Shown in pieces: positions 46,215-56,744 of a stretch of 64,000 nucleotides of DNA. The stretch comes from Agitococcus lubricus (GTDB lineage: Bacteria; Pseudomonadota; Gammaproteobacteria; Pseudomonadales; Moraxellaceae): positions 1 to 64,000 of the forward strand of contig NZ_QAON01000001.1 in the NCBI RefSeq assembly GCF_003051055.1. The letters are read 5' to 3'. Position 1 is the first letter of the stretch; each line of letters starts with the position of its first letter. The notes beneath the pieces are model-generated. The model was not told the origin of the DNA. It worked only from the letters and a program-made list of their open reading frames with translations, and did no database searches. The position numbers were made by a program, and so were the translations under genes.

Positions 46215-47891
46215 TCACTCATTATCTAACTTTGCTTTTAAGCCCGAAGCGCGTTGTGTTTTACGGGTAATCGCATGGCTAATTAGCGCATCGGTCGCCC
46301 AACACTTGACCCTTGTTTTAGCACGGGTAATCCCTGTGTATAACAACTCACGGCATAAAATGGGGCTATCTTCTTTGGGTAAGACGACGGCGACTGTCTT
46401 AAATTCTGAGCCTTGCGATTTATGAATAGTTAAAGCCAGCGCAGTTTCGCTATGCGCTAAACGCGCCGCAGGAATACGTAATAATTGTGCATCGCGCGCA
46501 GGAAAGTAGACATAAAATCCGTCCTCTTCGGCCAAGGTAATACCAATATCGCCATTAAACACGTTCAGGCCATAATCATTTTGCGTGACCATGACAGGAC
46601 GACCATGAAACCAGATTTGTTGAGGGTCTTCTGTTTGTCCTAAGGCTTTTTGTAAAAGTAACGCTAAGCGTTGATTAAGACTATAAACACCATAACTGCC
46701 TTCGCGCATGGCACACAATACCCGATATTGGTCAAAAGCAGTCAGTATGTGTTGAGGGCTTTGTTTTTGCTGTAGTGCGTCAACAAAGGCCAGATAATCT
46801 TGAAATAATTGTGTCACCACGTGGTCTATTTGCTCGGTCTTATGATAAACCACATCGGGCAAACCTTGTTTGAGTAAGGCAAGGCTGTGTTCGTTCAAGC
46901 CTTGACAGATAGCTGCCGCTAATTGGCCAATACCACTATGGCTACCAAAACGCTGGCTTTCCGTCAGTTGCACACTGTTTTGCCTTAAGGTATGGGCTTG
47001 ACTCAGTTCGGCTAACACTGCCCCTGCTTCAACCGCCGCCAGTTGGTTAGCATCTCCCAATAAAATAAGACGCGCATTTGCGGGTATGGCATTAAATAGT
47101 TGATGCGCCATATGCAAGTCAATCATCGAGGCTTCATCGACAATCACGATATCGTATGGCAAGGGATAATGCTGATGATATTTCGCTTGTGTGCTATACC
47201 CCATGCCCAATAAGCGGTGTAAGGTAAAGGCTTGGTCTGGGAGTACACTCAGCACATCGCTAGACACACTTAATTGCGACAGGCTATGACGTAAGGCTTC
47301 TTGCATACGGGCTGCGGCTTTACCTGTAGGCGCGGCCAAAGCGACCCGCAGGCCATGACCATACGATTGCACTAAAGCCAACAAAATACGGACTAAGGTA
47401 AAGGTTTTGCCTGTACCAGGCCCTCCCGTAATGACGGTAAAACCTTGCGCTAACGCGACTTCAATCGCTTGGCGTTGCTTGGGGTGTGTACCTACCGTAA
47501 ATTGCGCGAGCTGCTCGTCTAAAAGCGTGTGTGTTAACGGCCGATTGAGACGATGAATGGCTTGGCTGAGACCATACTCATCCCACCAATAACGGTATAA
47601 ATATAAACGATTATTTTCTAATACTAATGGCTTCACTTGAGTTAAGGCATCTTCTGCCAAGGCAATAATCGGCGATTGATAGTTGATTAAACGGGTCAGA
47701 TGGTCGTCTTGCAAACAGGTATGGCCTTGGTCTAAGGCCGAGCATAAGTCACGCACATAACCCGCTATACGTAAACTGTGTTTTGTGTTTCCCTGTTGGC
47801 CTTCGTGTAATCTGACCATCAAGCTGGCAACACCTTCTGCCCATGCCGACACAAATTCGTTAGCAGCAATCGGTAATTGTAAAAAATTCAT
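46215..47891 (-). CDS. recD: Exodeoxyribonuclease V alpha subunit RecD
   Basis: The start at 47891 forms an ATGA overlap with the recB stop and has GGAGGAAA upstream, so the longer frame from 47948 is not used. The 558-residue SF1B 5'-3' helicase has Walker A GGPGTGKT (about 157-164), IVDEASMIDL (Walker B), LLGDANQLAAVEAG (motif III) and LTIHKSQGSEFKTVAVVLP near the C-terminus. It is the fast motor of RecBCD, acting on DNA ends before Chi. It is slightly shorter than the 608-residue E. coli protein. It is the last rec gene of the operon, followed by the Imm45-like gene. Confidence 0.95.
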   Translation of the reverse strand: MNFLQLPIAANEFVSAWAEGVASLMVRLHEGQQGNTKHSLRIAGYVRDLCSALDQGHTCLQDDHLTRLINYQSPIIALAEDALTQVKPLVLENNRLYLYRYWWDEYGLSQAIHRLNRPLTHTLLDEQLAQFTVGTHPKQRQAIEVALAQGFTVITGGPGTGKTFTLVRILLALVQSYGHGLRVALAAPTGKAAARMQEALRHSLSQLSVSSDVLSVLPDQAFTLHRLLGMGYSTQAKYHQHYPLPYDIVIVDEASMIDLHMAHQLFNAIPANARLILLGDANQLAAVEAGAVLAELSQAHTLRQNSVQLTESQRFGSHSGIGQLAAAICQGLNEHSLALLKQGLPDVVYHKTEQIDHVVTQLFQDYLAFVDALQQKQSPQHILTAFDQYRVLCAMREGSYGVYSLNQRLALLLQKALGQTEDPQQIWFHGRPVMVTQNDYGLNVFNGDIGITLAEEDGFYVYFPARDAQLLRIPAARLAHSETALALTIHKSQGSEFKTVAVVLPKEDSPILCRELLYTGITRAKTRVKCWATDALISHAITRKTQRASGLKAKLDNE

Positions 47892-50800
47892 GGCGTTTCC
47901 TCCAACAGCGCACTTAAATCCTCTAATAAGGCGACCGAAGGTTGCCATGGTAAAATCCCTTCCTGACCTTGTGCATGCATACCACGAATGAATAAATAAA
48001 ACACACCCCCTAAATGGTGTTCGGGCTTATAGTTTAATAAACGGCTCGTTAACCAACGATGTAAGGCTAATGCATAAATAGCCGCCTGCAAATAATAGCC
48101 ATGACTGTACATCGCCTCATGTAATAGAGCAGGCTGATAGTCTTCAAAACGATGGCCTAAATGATTACTCTTATAGTCGGCAATAAAATAGCGTCCTTGA
48201 TGATAAAATACCAAGTCGATAGAACCTTTGAGAAAACCCGTAATTTCTTGATAGGGTAAATCTGCTACGCTGACACCGTGTTGACGCAAACAACGAATAA
48301 ATGCCGTCGTTTGTAGCTTATGTAAGGGTAAATGAAAATCCAACTCACGTAAGGTTTGCCACGGGGCTAAGTCTTTTAAGTGCAAATCGGGACGTAGTGG
48401 CGCTTGCATCACGTCTGTAAGCCATGAAATGACATCGGGTGTCCATGTCGTGATAATGCCATGATTTTGTAGTTGCTGTTCGATGAGGCTGTCCCATGTA
48501 CTCACCTCTTGCCTAAAATCGACTAACTCAAAGAGTTGATGTAAACAATTACCGACATTTTTGGCCAACACACTTTTACCCGCAAAATTAAAACGGGCAA
48601 GTGCAACATCGTCATCGGGTTCTTCGATAATAATCTCTTTGCCTTCATCATCTTTGATTTCTAGGACTTCAGCTTCTTGATAATGACTTTTTGCCCCTTG
48701 TTGCAAACTACTAAAACTGGTTAAACGAAAGCCACGCCCTACTTTGGGTGCCGTTTTCACGGCTAATAACGGTTGTTGATGTAAGGGGGCTTGCCAATAA
48801 TCCACGTCTGCCATCCCTTGAGCCATGACTCGAATATCTGGACATACCTGCATCAAACGTGGCATATCAGACAAATAGCTTTCTAACCAATAACCCAATG
48901 CCGACAAACGGCCATCATTAGTCGAGGTTTGTAGTGGACACCAATAGATATAACAGCGCTGTACTGCACGGGTGAGTGCCACATACGCTAAGCGCAAATC
49001 TTCGCTCAATACTTCGGCGATAATTTGTTGTTGTGCTTGCTCATCTAACTGTTGAGAGAGATTAAAAATCGCTTCGTCTTGTTGATGATAAAAAGGTGTT
49101 AATTTATCGGTGCGTGGCGGCTGCCATAAACTCGGAATAAACACTATCGGATATTCCAAGCCTTTAGATTGATGAATGGTGGTTATTTTGACGAGATTTT
49201 CGTCACTTTCTAAGCGCAATTCTGCGGCTTCACTGTCTGTAGTTTGTCGTCGTTGTTGATTAAACCAATCACTTAACTGTCGCATGCCGCTGCGTTGACG
49301 GTACTCCTCATGCAGTAAATCGGCTAAATGCAGCAAATTGGTTAAAATACGCTCTCCTTGTGGTAAATGCGATATCCGTGCAATAGCTTGTTCTTGTTGT
49401 AAAAAATCACGCCATGCAACCATGAACCCTTTTTGCTGCCATAATTTATGGTAGTGCTGAAAGCGCATTAATTGTTGTGTCCACTGGCGTGCGTCTTCTT
49501 GCCAAACTAACAACTGAGTTAAGGTTGCACTACATAAACGTGAAATCAACACGGCACGCACTTTAGCTTCATTATGCGGTTCGGCAAAGGCCGCTAAAAC
49601 TCGCGCCATATCATCCGCTTCGGGAGTCTGAAACACTTTATCTTTAGACTGCACTGCCGCTTTAATACCTGCTTGAGCCAATACGGCACGACATTGCTCG
49701 CCTTCGTTATGGCTACGCACCAAAAAGACAATATCTTTGGCCTGCAACACGCGCTCACCTAAAAATACTTGTTTCTGATTAGCGCCTGTTAGTAAATGTA
49801 CCACCTCGTTAACCGCGTTAGTAATTGCCCATGCCAAGCCTTGCTCTTTATTGGTTTTTTCGGTTGGCCAATAACTTAAACGTAAAGGTTGTAAGTTGGC
49901 CTGTGTGCTTTCGCGTACATCAATTAACGGAGCATGCTCACGCGCACCTGTTTTAACCTCCTGATAATGAATCTTGTCTTGTTTGAAGGTATTCGTTTGT
50001 TGATTAAACAAGTTATTTAAGGCATTAACGAGTGGGCTGACAGAACGTTGATTGGTATCTAGATGATAGCGTTGTTGCTTATGAATGGCATCGTGTGCTT
50101 TAAGATAGGTATAGACATCGGCACCACGAAAGCCATAAATGGCTTGTTTGGGGTCGCCCACCAAAAATAAAGCACAATGCTGTTGCTGCGCTTCTGGCTG
50201 TATGTAAATATGCTGCAAAATCTGATATTGAAAATCGTCAGTATCCTGAAATTCATCTACTAAAGCGACGGGGTATTTTTGCCTTAACTGTTGGGCTAAT
50301 ACCGCACCTACATCAGGCTCTGTCAATGCTTCTGCTAAGCGCTTAATTTGCATATCAAAACTTTGACTTTGCTCGGCAGACAAACGCGCTAGTAATTGAT
50401 ATTTAATAACCCCCACTAAATTTGCCTTAAAGCTAAAACCCACAGCAAGCACATAGGCTTCTAGCTCCTCTAACTTAGCCCATACTTGCTCTGCCAAGAC
50501 AAAAAATGGATGTGACGGGAAATATTGATTGGCTTTCACCGTTTTAGACACGCGTTTTTCATCTAAATGCGCGCGACTAAAGCGTTTTAAGGCCTCTTTG
50601 AGTGCTTTATGAAACAAAATACCCTGTAGTTGATGCTGACATTCAATATCCAGCAGGGCATACATTTTTTCTAGGCTCGCCAGCTTAAAACTTTTACCGT
50701 CTAATAGGTGGATATGTTCAACAAATAATTGCGCAATCGTTGCCCGTTGTTGTAACCACACCGCCGCAAAGTCTTGCCACAATAATTGTGTTTGCTCGAC

Positions 50801-51439
50801 TAGCATTTTATGTGTGGCGATTTCGGGTTTAATAATGCGTGCTTGTCCCTTTTGTAATACCGTCAACACAAAACTGGCTAATGCCGAGGGCTGAAAGTCG
50901 GCATGATTGATAAAATAGCTGACTAATACGGGATGCGCCTGTTGCCAACGCTGCCGACAATAATCCTGAACTAACTCTTCAACCAAGGGGCGAATATCCG
51001 TTAATAGTTTTGTTTCAAAAGGCATACCACTGGCTAAGGCTTGTTCTATTAATTCGGCTTGGCAAAACCCGTTAATGGTGGTGATGGTCGCTTCATCAAA
51101 ATTGGCAATTGCATTATCCAATAAGGCGATAGCTTGGCTTTGACATCGTTTAGCGTGAACCCAGCCTGTCATATAGTCCAAAAAAATATCTGGCTCAAGG
51201 TTGCTTTGTGGCTGGGCAAGACCATGCTGTAATTGTACTAAGCGTTGACGAATACGGTCTCTTAACTCAGCCGCTGCCGCTTTGGTAAAGGTAATGGCTA
51301 AGACTTGTTTAATTTCTAACTGGCGTTGCACAATTAAACGCGCGACTAAAGCGGATAATGTCCATGTTTTGCCTGTCCCTGCCGATGCTTCTATTAATTG
51401 TACACCGATTAACGGACACGTTAAGGCAGGTGTTGTCAT
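47888..51439 (-). CDS. recB: Exodeoxyribonuclease V beta subunit RecB
   Basis: The 1183-residue subunit combines an SF1A 3'-5' helicase with a C-terminal nuclease. Helicase motifs seen are EASAGTGKTWTLSAL (Walker A, about 17-31), LVDEFQDTDDFQYQIL, LVGDPKQAIYGFRGAD and TTIHQSKGLEYPIVF. The nuclease domain shows FLKGSIDLVFYHQG...FIADYKSN (about 1068-1095) with the catalytic D and DYK residues. The complex degrades linear DNA and loads RecA after Chi. Four-base overlaps with recC (upstream) and recD (downstream) show tight coupling. Confidence 0.96.
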   Translation of the reverse strand: MTTPALTCPLIGVQLIEASAGTGKTWTLSALVARLIVQRQLEIKQVLAITFTKAAAAELRDRIRQRLVQLQHGLAQPQSNLEPDIFLDYMTGWVHAKRCQSQAIALLDNAIANFDEATITTINGFCQAELIEQALASGMPFETKLLTDIRPLVEELVQDYCRQRWQQAHPVLVSYFINHADFQPSALASFVLTVLQKGQARIIKPEIATHKMLVEQTQLLWQDFAAVWLQQRATIAQLFVEHIHLLDGKSFKLASLEKMYALLDIECQHQLQGILFHKALKEALKRFSRAHLDEKRVSKTVKANQYFPSHPFFVLAEQVWAKLEELEAYVLAVGFSFKANLVGVIKYQLLARLSAEQSQSFDMQIKRLAEALTEPDVGAVLAQQLRQKYPVALVDEFQDTDDFQYQILQHIYIQPEAQQQHCALFLVGDPKQAIYGFRGADVYTYLKAHDAIHKQQRYHLDTNQRSVSPLVNALNNLFNQQTNTFKQDKIHYQEVKTGAREHAPLIDVRESTQANLQPLRLSYWPTEKTNKEQGLAWAITNAVNEVVHLLTGANQKQVFLGERVLQAKDIVFLVRSHNEGEQCRAVLAQAGIKAAVQSKDKVFQTPEADDMARVLAAFAEPHNEAKVRAVLISRLCSATLTQLLVWQEDARQWTQQLMRFQHYHKLWQQKGFMVAWRDFLQQEQAIARISHLPQGERILTNLLHLADLLHEEYRQRSGMRQLSDWFNQQRRQTTDSEAAELRLESDENLVKITTIHQSKGLEYPIVFIPSLWQPPRTDKLTPFYHQQDEAIFNLSQQLDEQAQQQIIAEVLSEDLRLAYVALTRAVQRCYIYWCPLQTSTNDGRLSALGYWLESYLSDMPRLMQVCPDIRVMAQGMADVDYWQAPLHQQPLLAVKTAPKVGRGFRLTSFSSLQQGAKSHYQEAEVLEIKDDEGKEIIIEEPDDDVALARFNFAGKSVLAKNVGNCLHQLFELVDFRQEVSTWDSLIEQQLQNHGIITTWTPDVISWLTDVMQAPLRPDLHLKDLAPWQTLRELDFHLPLHKLQTTAFIRCLRQHGVSVADLPYQEITGFLKGSIDLVFYHQGRYFIADYKSNHLGHRFEDYQPALLHEAMYSHGYYLQAAIYALALHRWLTSRLLNYKPEHHLGGVFYLFIRGMHAQGQEGILPWQPSVALLEDLSALLEETP

Positions 51440-54400
51440 GTCAATGCTCCTGCGGCCATCAATTCCTCATTCAGGCGTGTCCATGTCATTTCTTGCTGAT
51501 GATTAAAGAACCCTTGCCAAACACAAAGCGCAAGACCTTGAAATGCGTCATCAACAGCCTGCGTTTGGTTAGCGTTTGTCACTTGTCGCCAAAAAACATC
51601 CGCTTCAACCGTGGCTGCCCAGTCTTTATGCGCCAATAATAGCAACTCATCGACCGTCTTTTTAGCGGCATTCACTTTTTGACAGAAATCATAGCCAAGT
51701 TTGAGGTCAAACAATAAAGGCCGTTGCTGTCCTTGTTGAAAATAATGGATTAATTGCTGTAAATACGTGGCTGCCTCTGGGATAGATAATGGCTGTAGCT
51801 TATATACGGTATCTAAAAACAATCCATAACTTGGTTTGGCTGCCCCTGCTAATTGCCATGCCAAATGATAGAGCCACAACTTAAATACATGTTTAGGACT
51901 CTGTTTGGAAACGGTATAAACAACTTGATAGGGGGCTGTCAGCGGCGGTAACTTAACTAATAGCTGATACTCCCCACAGGCTAACTGCTTTTGCTCGGCT
52001 GTATCCTGTCGATTACGCTGTGCTAAGGCGTGTTTTAGGGCTGTCAGTTCTTCTAAACTTTGTTGGCAATAGACCTCACCAATCACACCGACGGGTAATT
52101 GTCCTTGCGCACGTAGTTGCGCCAATAACGGCGTTTCACTGAGCACTAATTGTTGTCGTAATTGCCATTGCGCTAACTGGTTAAGTGTTAATGGCTCTTC
52201 ATCACCTAATTGTTCTTTTAACTCCGCAATGTAGACTTTTAATACCTGTGACAAAAAATATTTAGCAGGGTGTTGATAAAAACGAGACAGTTGTTCTAGC
52301 TCTAATAAAAGCTCATGGGGTTGAGCTAACTCACCATCGACAAAACAGGTATTTTTATCACTTAAATTTAATACTGCTTGTGCCGCAGCTAACCACTCAG
52401 AAGCGTAGGTTTGTTGTGGTTGTTCGGGCTTAAAATAGCTTGGACTAAATGGCTGTAAGCGATGCGTGACAATACAATGTTGCTCAATCGCTGATTTGCC
52501 ACCCACTACACGTCTTGACAAATAATCTACTAACTGGCTAATCAAGGAGGAAGGTGGAAAGACCTTGGTTTCGTGGTGACTAAACGCATTATAGAATAAT
52601 AAAATATGCTGTTTCGCACTCATCAGCGCTTCTAAAAACATACTTTTATCGTCATCGCGGCGTGAGCGGTCACCTGCACGCGGCATTTTATCTTGCCGTA
52701 ATAAGTCAAACTCGTTAATCACCTCTCGGCGAGGAAAGGCCGTATCTTCTAAACCTAAAATACAAATTACTTTATACGGAATTAAACGTAATGCCCCTAA
52801 ACGGCTAAAATGGACAACCCCGCCTGGCACAGCACCAGGTGCGGCAGCTGCGACACGTTGGCTTAAATCGTTGAGCAGTAAGTATAAAGGAATCGGGTCG
52901 GTCATGCGGGCGATGGTTAAGGTCTCTATTAAGTCATCCAGTGCTTTATGCAAATTTTCCCATGCACGGGTGCCTACCTGTGCCACAAAAAAACGCAGCA
53001 AGTCGGTTTTCAGTTGTTGCAAGCCTGTGAGTGGTGCAACGACTTGCTGCCATAAATAACGGCGTTCGGCAATGTCACTGACCGCACGCGCAAGTATCCC
53101 TACCAGTCGAAAATCGTCACTGCTTAGGCCTAATACAGGCCGTATACCCGCATAATCTCCCTGAAAATCGCTGGGTAGTGTAATCGCTAATAACAGCCGC
53201 TCTAAACCAAACAAAAAGCTATGCACAGTATCGGTGTCTTTACTATCTAAACTGTGTTGTGCGCGATGCTCACCGTCTAAATAACGGTAAATCGCCGCGC
53301 GCTCCAACAAATCATGACAACGCTCAATGTCTTCGGCAACCAGCCCATAATGCGTCAAAACAGGAGGTAAACTGAGCCAATCCATAAAATTTGATTTACT
53401 GAAGCGTTGTTGGCTCAATTCGTATACGCCATTAAATGCGCGCCATAAACTGTTTTCGGCAACACTGGCTACCCCTGTCAATTGCCACGGAATATGTCTG
53501 TCTTTACTGACTGTACCAAATACGGCCTCAATCGCCCCACTGGCGCTTGCAATATCTGGCAGCATGACCACCACATCGTGTGGCTGTAAGTTGGGGTCTT
53601 GAGCAAATAAGGTGAGTAAGTTGTCATGCAAGACTTCTAACTGACGCGTCAAGCTGTGACAACGGTGAATTTTAATCGAGTTATCTTCTGCTAATAATGG
53701 CCATGTTTGTTGGTCTTCATGCTGTAAATGCAAAATACTGTACTGTAGTCGTTGCAATAAAGTACTGGGTTCGACAGCGTCATCATCAAAAAAATCTAAC
53801 CAATCGTTTTCTTGCTCACCGCCTGATAACTCAGACAATAGTCTAAAGGTATCACGTTGTTGTTTACCCCATGTCAACAATAAAGGATGGCCTTTATCAT
53901 AAAGACTCATCCGTTTAGGGTAGCGAATCCGCATTTTAGCCAACCACTTTTCGTCTACCGTATCTGCCCAATATTCCATACTGGGATTAAAATGATAAAA
54001 ATGAATATCGATAAACGTACTCAGCACCCTAAAAAACTCTAACTCATTAGGCGGCAAACGTACGGTGGTAAAAATAGCAACTCTGGCAGGCAACCGTTTA
54101 ACACATTGAGGATGATTTTTTAGGGTGTGATAAAACTGCGCTAATAATTGGCCTTGTTGATGATGTTCCTCGGCAAATAAATGCCGCCACAAAGCGGCTT
54201 GCCAATCTTGATGTCTTAACTCTTGGTTGACGTACTGCCCTTCTCGCCACTGTGCCAGCCAATCACGTCTATAAATACGATAATAACCAAAGACTTGAGC
54301 AATACGCCCTGCCAACTGCCATCGCCCTAATGCCGAAGGTGCAGTGCGAGCCAAATAGCGTTGCAATACGTCATAACACGGCTCATGGGGTAATTGTGCT

Positions 54401-54693
54401 AAGGCATGAAATAAACGCCAATGCATAACTTCTGGACTGAGCAGTGGGGATTTTGGGGTATCGGGCACAATGTGACTAAAACATTGCCACATAAAATCGG
54501 CAGGAAAGGCCGTTTGTAGATTGGCACTGATACCAAAGCCGTGCGCCCACTGATAATTTAACCAACGCCCCAAGGCCAAAGAAGGAATCAAGATGGTCAA
54601 AGGCTGTAAGGGATTATCTTGTTTGCGTCCCAAAAATAAGGCAAGCTGATGGAAAAGCGTTTCTAAAGAATGACTTTGAGAAACGGTCAACAT
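51436..54693 (-). CDS. recC: Exodeoxyribonuclease V gamma subunit RecC
   Basis: The 1085-residue subunit splits the duplex and scans for Chi. N-terminal family motifs include TILIPSLALGRWLNYQWA (about 33-50) and FPADFMWQCF. The middle has VVMLPDIASASGAIEAVFG and VICILGLEDTAFPRR, relics of the SF1 helicase fold without a functional Walker A. The length is close to the E. coli protein (1122). The gene opens the recC-recB-recD cluster and lies 96 bases after the M48 gene on the same strand; whether it has its own promoter is unclear. Confidence 0.95.
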   Translation of the reverse strand: MLTVSQSHSLETLFHQLALFLGRKQDNPLQPLTILIPSLALGRWLNYQWAHGFGISANLQTAFPADFMWQCFSHIVPDTPKSPLLSPEVMHWRLFHALAQLPHEPCYDVLQRYLARTAPSALGRWQLAGRIAQVFGYYRIYRRDWLAQWREGQYVNQELRHQDWQAALWRHLFAEEHHQQGQLLAQFYHTLKNHPQCVKRLPARVAIFTTVRLPPNELEFFRVLSTFIDIHFYHFNPSMEYWADTVDEKWLAKMRIRYPKRMSLYDKGHPLLLTWGKQQRDTFRLLSELSGGEQENDWLDFFDDDAVEPSTLLQRLQYSILHLQHEDQQTWPLLAEDNSIKIHRCHSLTRQLEVLHDNLLTLFAQDPNLQPHDVVVMLPDIASASGAIEAVFGTVSKDRHIPWQLTGVASVAENSLWRAFNGVYELSQQRFSKSNFMDWLSLPPVLTHYGLVAEDIERCHDLLERAAIYRYLDGEHRAQHSLDSKDTDTVHSFLFGLERLLLAITLPSDFQGDYAGIRPVLGLSSDDFRLVGILARAVSDIAERRYLWQQVVAPLTGLQQLKTDLLRFFVAQVGTRAWENLHKALDDLIETLTIARMTDPIPLYLLLNDLSQRVAAAAPGAVPGGVVHFSRLGALRLIPYKVICILGLEDTAFPRREVINEFDLLRQDKMPRAGDRSRRDDDKSMFLEALMSAKQHILLFYNAFSHHETKVFPPSSLISQLVDYLSRRVVGGKSAIEQHCIVTHRLQPFSPSYFKPEQPQQTYASEWLAAAQAVLNLSDKNTCFVDGELAQPHELLLELEQLSRFYQHPAKYFLSQVLKVYIAELKEQLGDEEPLTLNQLAQWQLRQQLVLSETPLLAQLRAQGQLPVGVIGEVYCQQSLEELTALKHALAQRNRQDTAEQKQLACGEYQLLVKLPPLTAPYQVVYTVSKQSPKHVFKLWLYHLAWQLAGAAKPSYGLFLDTVYKLQPLSIPEAATYLQQLIHYFQQGQQRPLLFDLKLGYDFCQKVNAAKKTVDELLLLAHKDWAATVEADVFWRQVTNANQTQAVDDAFQGLALCVWQGFFNHQQEMTWTRLNEELMAAGALT

Positions 54694-54789
54694 AATCTAC
54701 TCCCTCATGGTATGACCTAGACGTTTATTGTCTCGGTATTGACATCTTCAAGCGCGCTATTCAAAACATACACCCAAAACCCAATGTCA

Positions 54790-55923
54790 TTATTGCGTCG
54801 CTTCGGTCTGCTGTTTAACGGCGGGTTGAGGTGGCTTTACGCCTTTTAATGCCTGTTGCACCGCAGGCCAATCTACACTCAGGGGTTTGCAAGGTACGCA
54901 GGGCTGTTCTTTTAATAGTTTTTTCATAGCATCAATGCGTGCCTCGGTCTCAGGGTGCGAGGAAATCCATGCTAAGCCGCCACTATCGCCGTGTGCTGCT
55001 TGTAGCTTTTGAAAAAAGCTCACCATGCCATCAGGCTTGATATTGGCTTTCACTAAGGTGGCATACCCTAGCCTGTCTGCTTCGGCCTCTAGGTCTCGGC
55101 TAAAATAACTCGTACCTAACTGATGAGCAATCACGGCAGTGACGGCACTGACATCACCCAATACGACGGCCAATACCGTCGCCCAACCTGCACTATGAAT
55201 CATATTTTTTAAGGCATGTTGTCGTTCTACGTGTTGTACTTCATGGGCTAAAACCGCAGCCAACTCGTCGGCATTGCTGGCTTTATTAATGAGTGCAGAA
55301 TGAACAACAATAACACCTCCAGGTAAGGCAAAAGCATTAATAGTATTATCGTGTTTAATGTACCACTGATAACGATAACGCGAGCCTTGTGTTAAGCGTT
55401 TACCAATATCTGCTACGGTTGTTGCTGCTTTGCCTTCATTAAGAATCGTGTGTTCCGCCTTAAACTGTTCTAAGGCCGCCTGCCCTAATTTTTCTTCTGT
55501 AGATAACGGGACTTTGCTCGCTGCCCACGTCAAGATATTGTCGTATTGCCACCACAAACCAACGATCGCAAGCACACAAACCGCAACAGCACCACCAATC
55601 AGTGACCATACCGTTTTGATATGTCGGTCTTTGTGATGCCATTTTTGGAGTTGATTCGCTAAATTCGTAGGGGCGGTCGCCAGTATCACCTGAATATCTT
55701 TACTGCTCTGTGCTTTGATTGCCCATGCTTGGCCTAGTTCCTGCCAGTTTAAGAACAATTCATTATGTTCAAAGCCGCCCACACTCACGACAAGACTGGC
55801 ACAATGTACCTCAACGGGCATAGTTTCTATTTTGAGTAGTTGCCCGACAAAATAGCAATTTACGAGAATCCCTGTTGAAGGCACAGTTGGCGCATATAAG
55901 GTTGCAGCAAAGCTCACTGGCAT
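54790..55923 (-). CDS. Membrane-anchored M48 family metalloprotease
   Basis: The 377-residue zinc protease has an unusual cytosolic-looking N-terminal part (1-100, GILVNCYFVGQLLKIET...VHCASLVVSVGGFEHNELFLNW), a single TM segment (106-126) and a C-terminal M48 domain. HEVQH (227-231) is the zinc site and FSRDLEAEADRLG (about 274-286) supplies the glutamate ligand. The PGGVIVVHSALI strand and the late WISSHPETEARIDAM motif are typical of the LoiP/YcaL and BepA-type proteases that act in envelope quality control. It is the last gene of a three-gene operon behind HNH and AIM24-family genes, starting three bases after the AIM24 stop. Confidence 0.85.
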   Translation of the reverse strand: MPVSFAATLYAPTVPSTGILVNCYFVGQLLKIETMPVEVHCASLVVSVGGFEHNELFLNWQELGQAWAIKAQSSKDIQVILATAPTNLANQLQKWHHKDRHIKTVWSLIGGAVAVCVLAIVGLWWQYDNILTWAASKVPLSTEEKLGQAALEQFKAEHTILNEGKAATTVADIGKRLTQGSRYRYQWYIKHDNTINAFALPGGVIVVHSALINKASNADELAAVLAHEVQHVERQHALKNMIHSAGWATVLAVVLGDVSAVTAVIAHQLGTSYFSRDLEAEADRLGYATLVKANIKPDGMVSFFQKLQAAHGDSGGLAWISSHPETEARIDAMKKLLKEQPCVPCKPLSVDWPAVQQALKGVKPPQPAVKQQTEATQ

Positions 55924-55926
55924 GAT

Positions 55927-56736
55927 TTAGCCCCCCATCTCACCCAAAAACGTGAGTACAGCAATGATAATCACTATCACCAAATACAACTTACCACCTA
56001 AACCTCGGCGATTACGGCCTGCAACGGCGGCTGCCATTAATTCAGCACCTAAACGTTGCATGGGTAAGGACTGTAGCCATACCGTGCCAGGCCCTGTGAG
56101 GGAGGCATAAAATAGCCCTTCGCCGCCAAAAAGTGCCGTTTTTAGTTTACCTGCATAATGAATGTCGTAGGTGACGGCAGAACTCAGGGCAACCAAACAG
56201 CCGCTATCTACCTGTAAGGTTTGTGCGGGGGCTAACTGCTGCATACTTAATGCCCCTGTGGCATTGATAAAGACGATACCTTTGCCAACAATACGCTGCA
56301 TGATAAAGCCCTCACCTCCCAAAAAGCCAACACGTAGCCGCTTTTGGAAGGCTAGCTGCACTTTAGTGCCTTCTTCGGCGGCCAAAAATGCCCCTTTTTG
56401 ACAAATCAACTCACCGCCAATCTCTGATAAATTGATAGCAATAATTTTACCCACTGTCGGTGCTGCAAACGATACGCGTAATGGGTTTGCGGTCTGATTA
56501 CGGTAACGGGAACTGAATAAGGCCTCGCCTGTCGATGAGCGTTTGAGGGCATTGACAAAGCGGCCCATCATCCCAAAACGGGAGGCTGAGCCGTCGCCTA
56601 ATACCGTATCAACATCAATATGATTATCCATATACATCATCGCACCTTGCTCACCGATAATCGCTGCATGAGGGGCTAAGGTGACTTCGACATATTGCAT
56701 ATCTGAGCCTAAAATTTGATAACTGATATCAGACAT
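55927..56736 (-). CDS. AIM24/TIGR00266 family protein with C-terminal TM
   Basis: The start at 56736 has AGGAGA four bases upstream. The 269-residue protein has the AIM24 beta-helix-like fold: SDMQYVEVTLAPHAAIIGEQGAMMYMD, then GEALFSSRYRN, RVSFAAPTVGKIIAINL, RVGFLGGEGFIMQRIVGKG and GLFYASLTGPGTVWLQSLPM. Residues about 245-265 are a C-terminal membrane segment (KLYLVIVIIIAVLTFLG), so it is probably tail-anchored. Family function is not established in bacteria; the eukaryotic namesake sits in the mitochondrial inner membrane. It begins eight bases after the HNH gene stop and ends three bases before the M48 gene. Confidence 0.85.
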   Translation of the reverse strand: MSDISYQILGSDMQYVEVTLAPHAAIIGEQGAMMYMDNHIDVDTVLGDGSASRFGMMGRFVNALKRSSTGEALFSSRYRNQTANPLRVSFAAPTVGKIIAINLSEIGGELICQKGAFLAAEEGTKVQLAFQKRLRVGFLGGEGFIMQRIVGKGIVFINATGALSMQQLAPAQTLQVDSGCLVALSSAVTYDIHYAGKLKTALFGGEGLFYASLTGPGTVWLQSLPMQRLGAELMAAAVAGRNRRGLGGKLYLVIVIIIAVLTFLGEMGG

Positions 56737-56744
56737 ATTCTCTC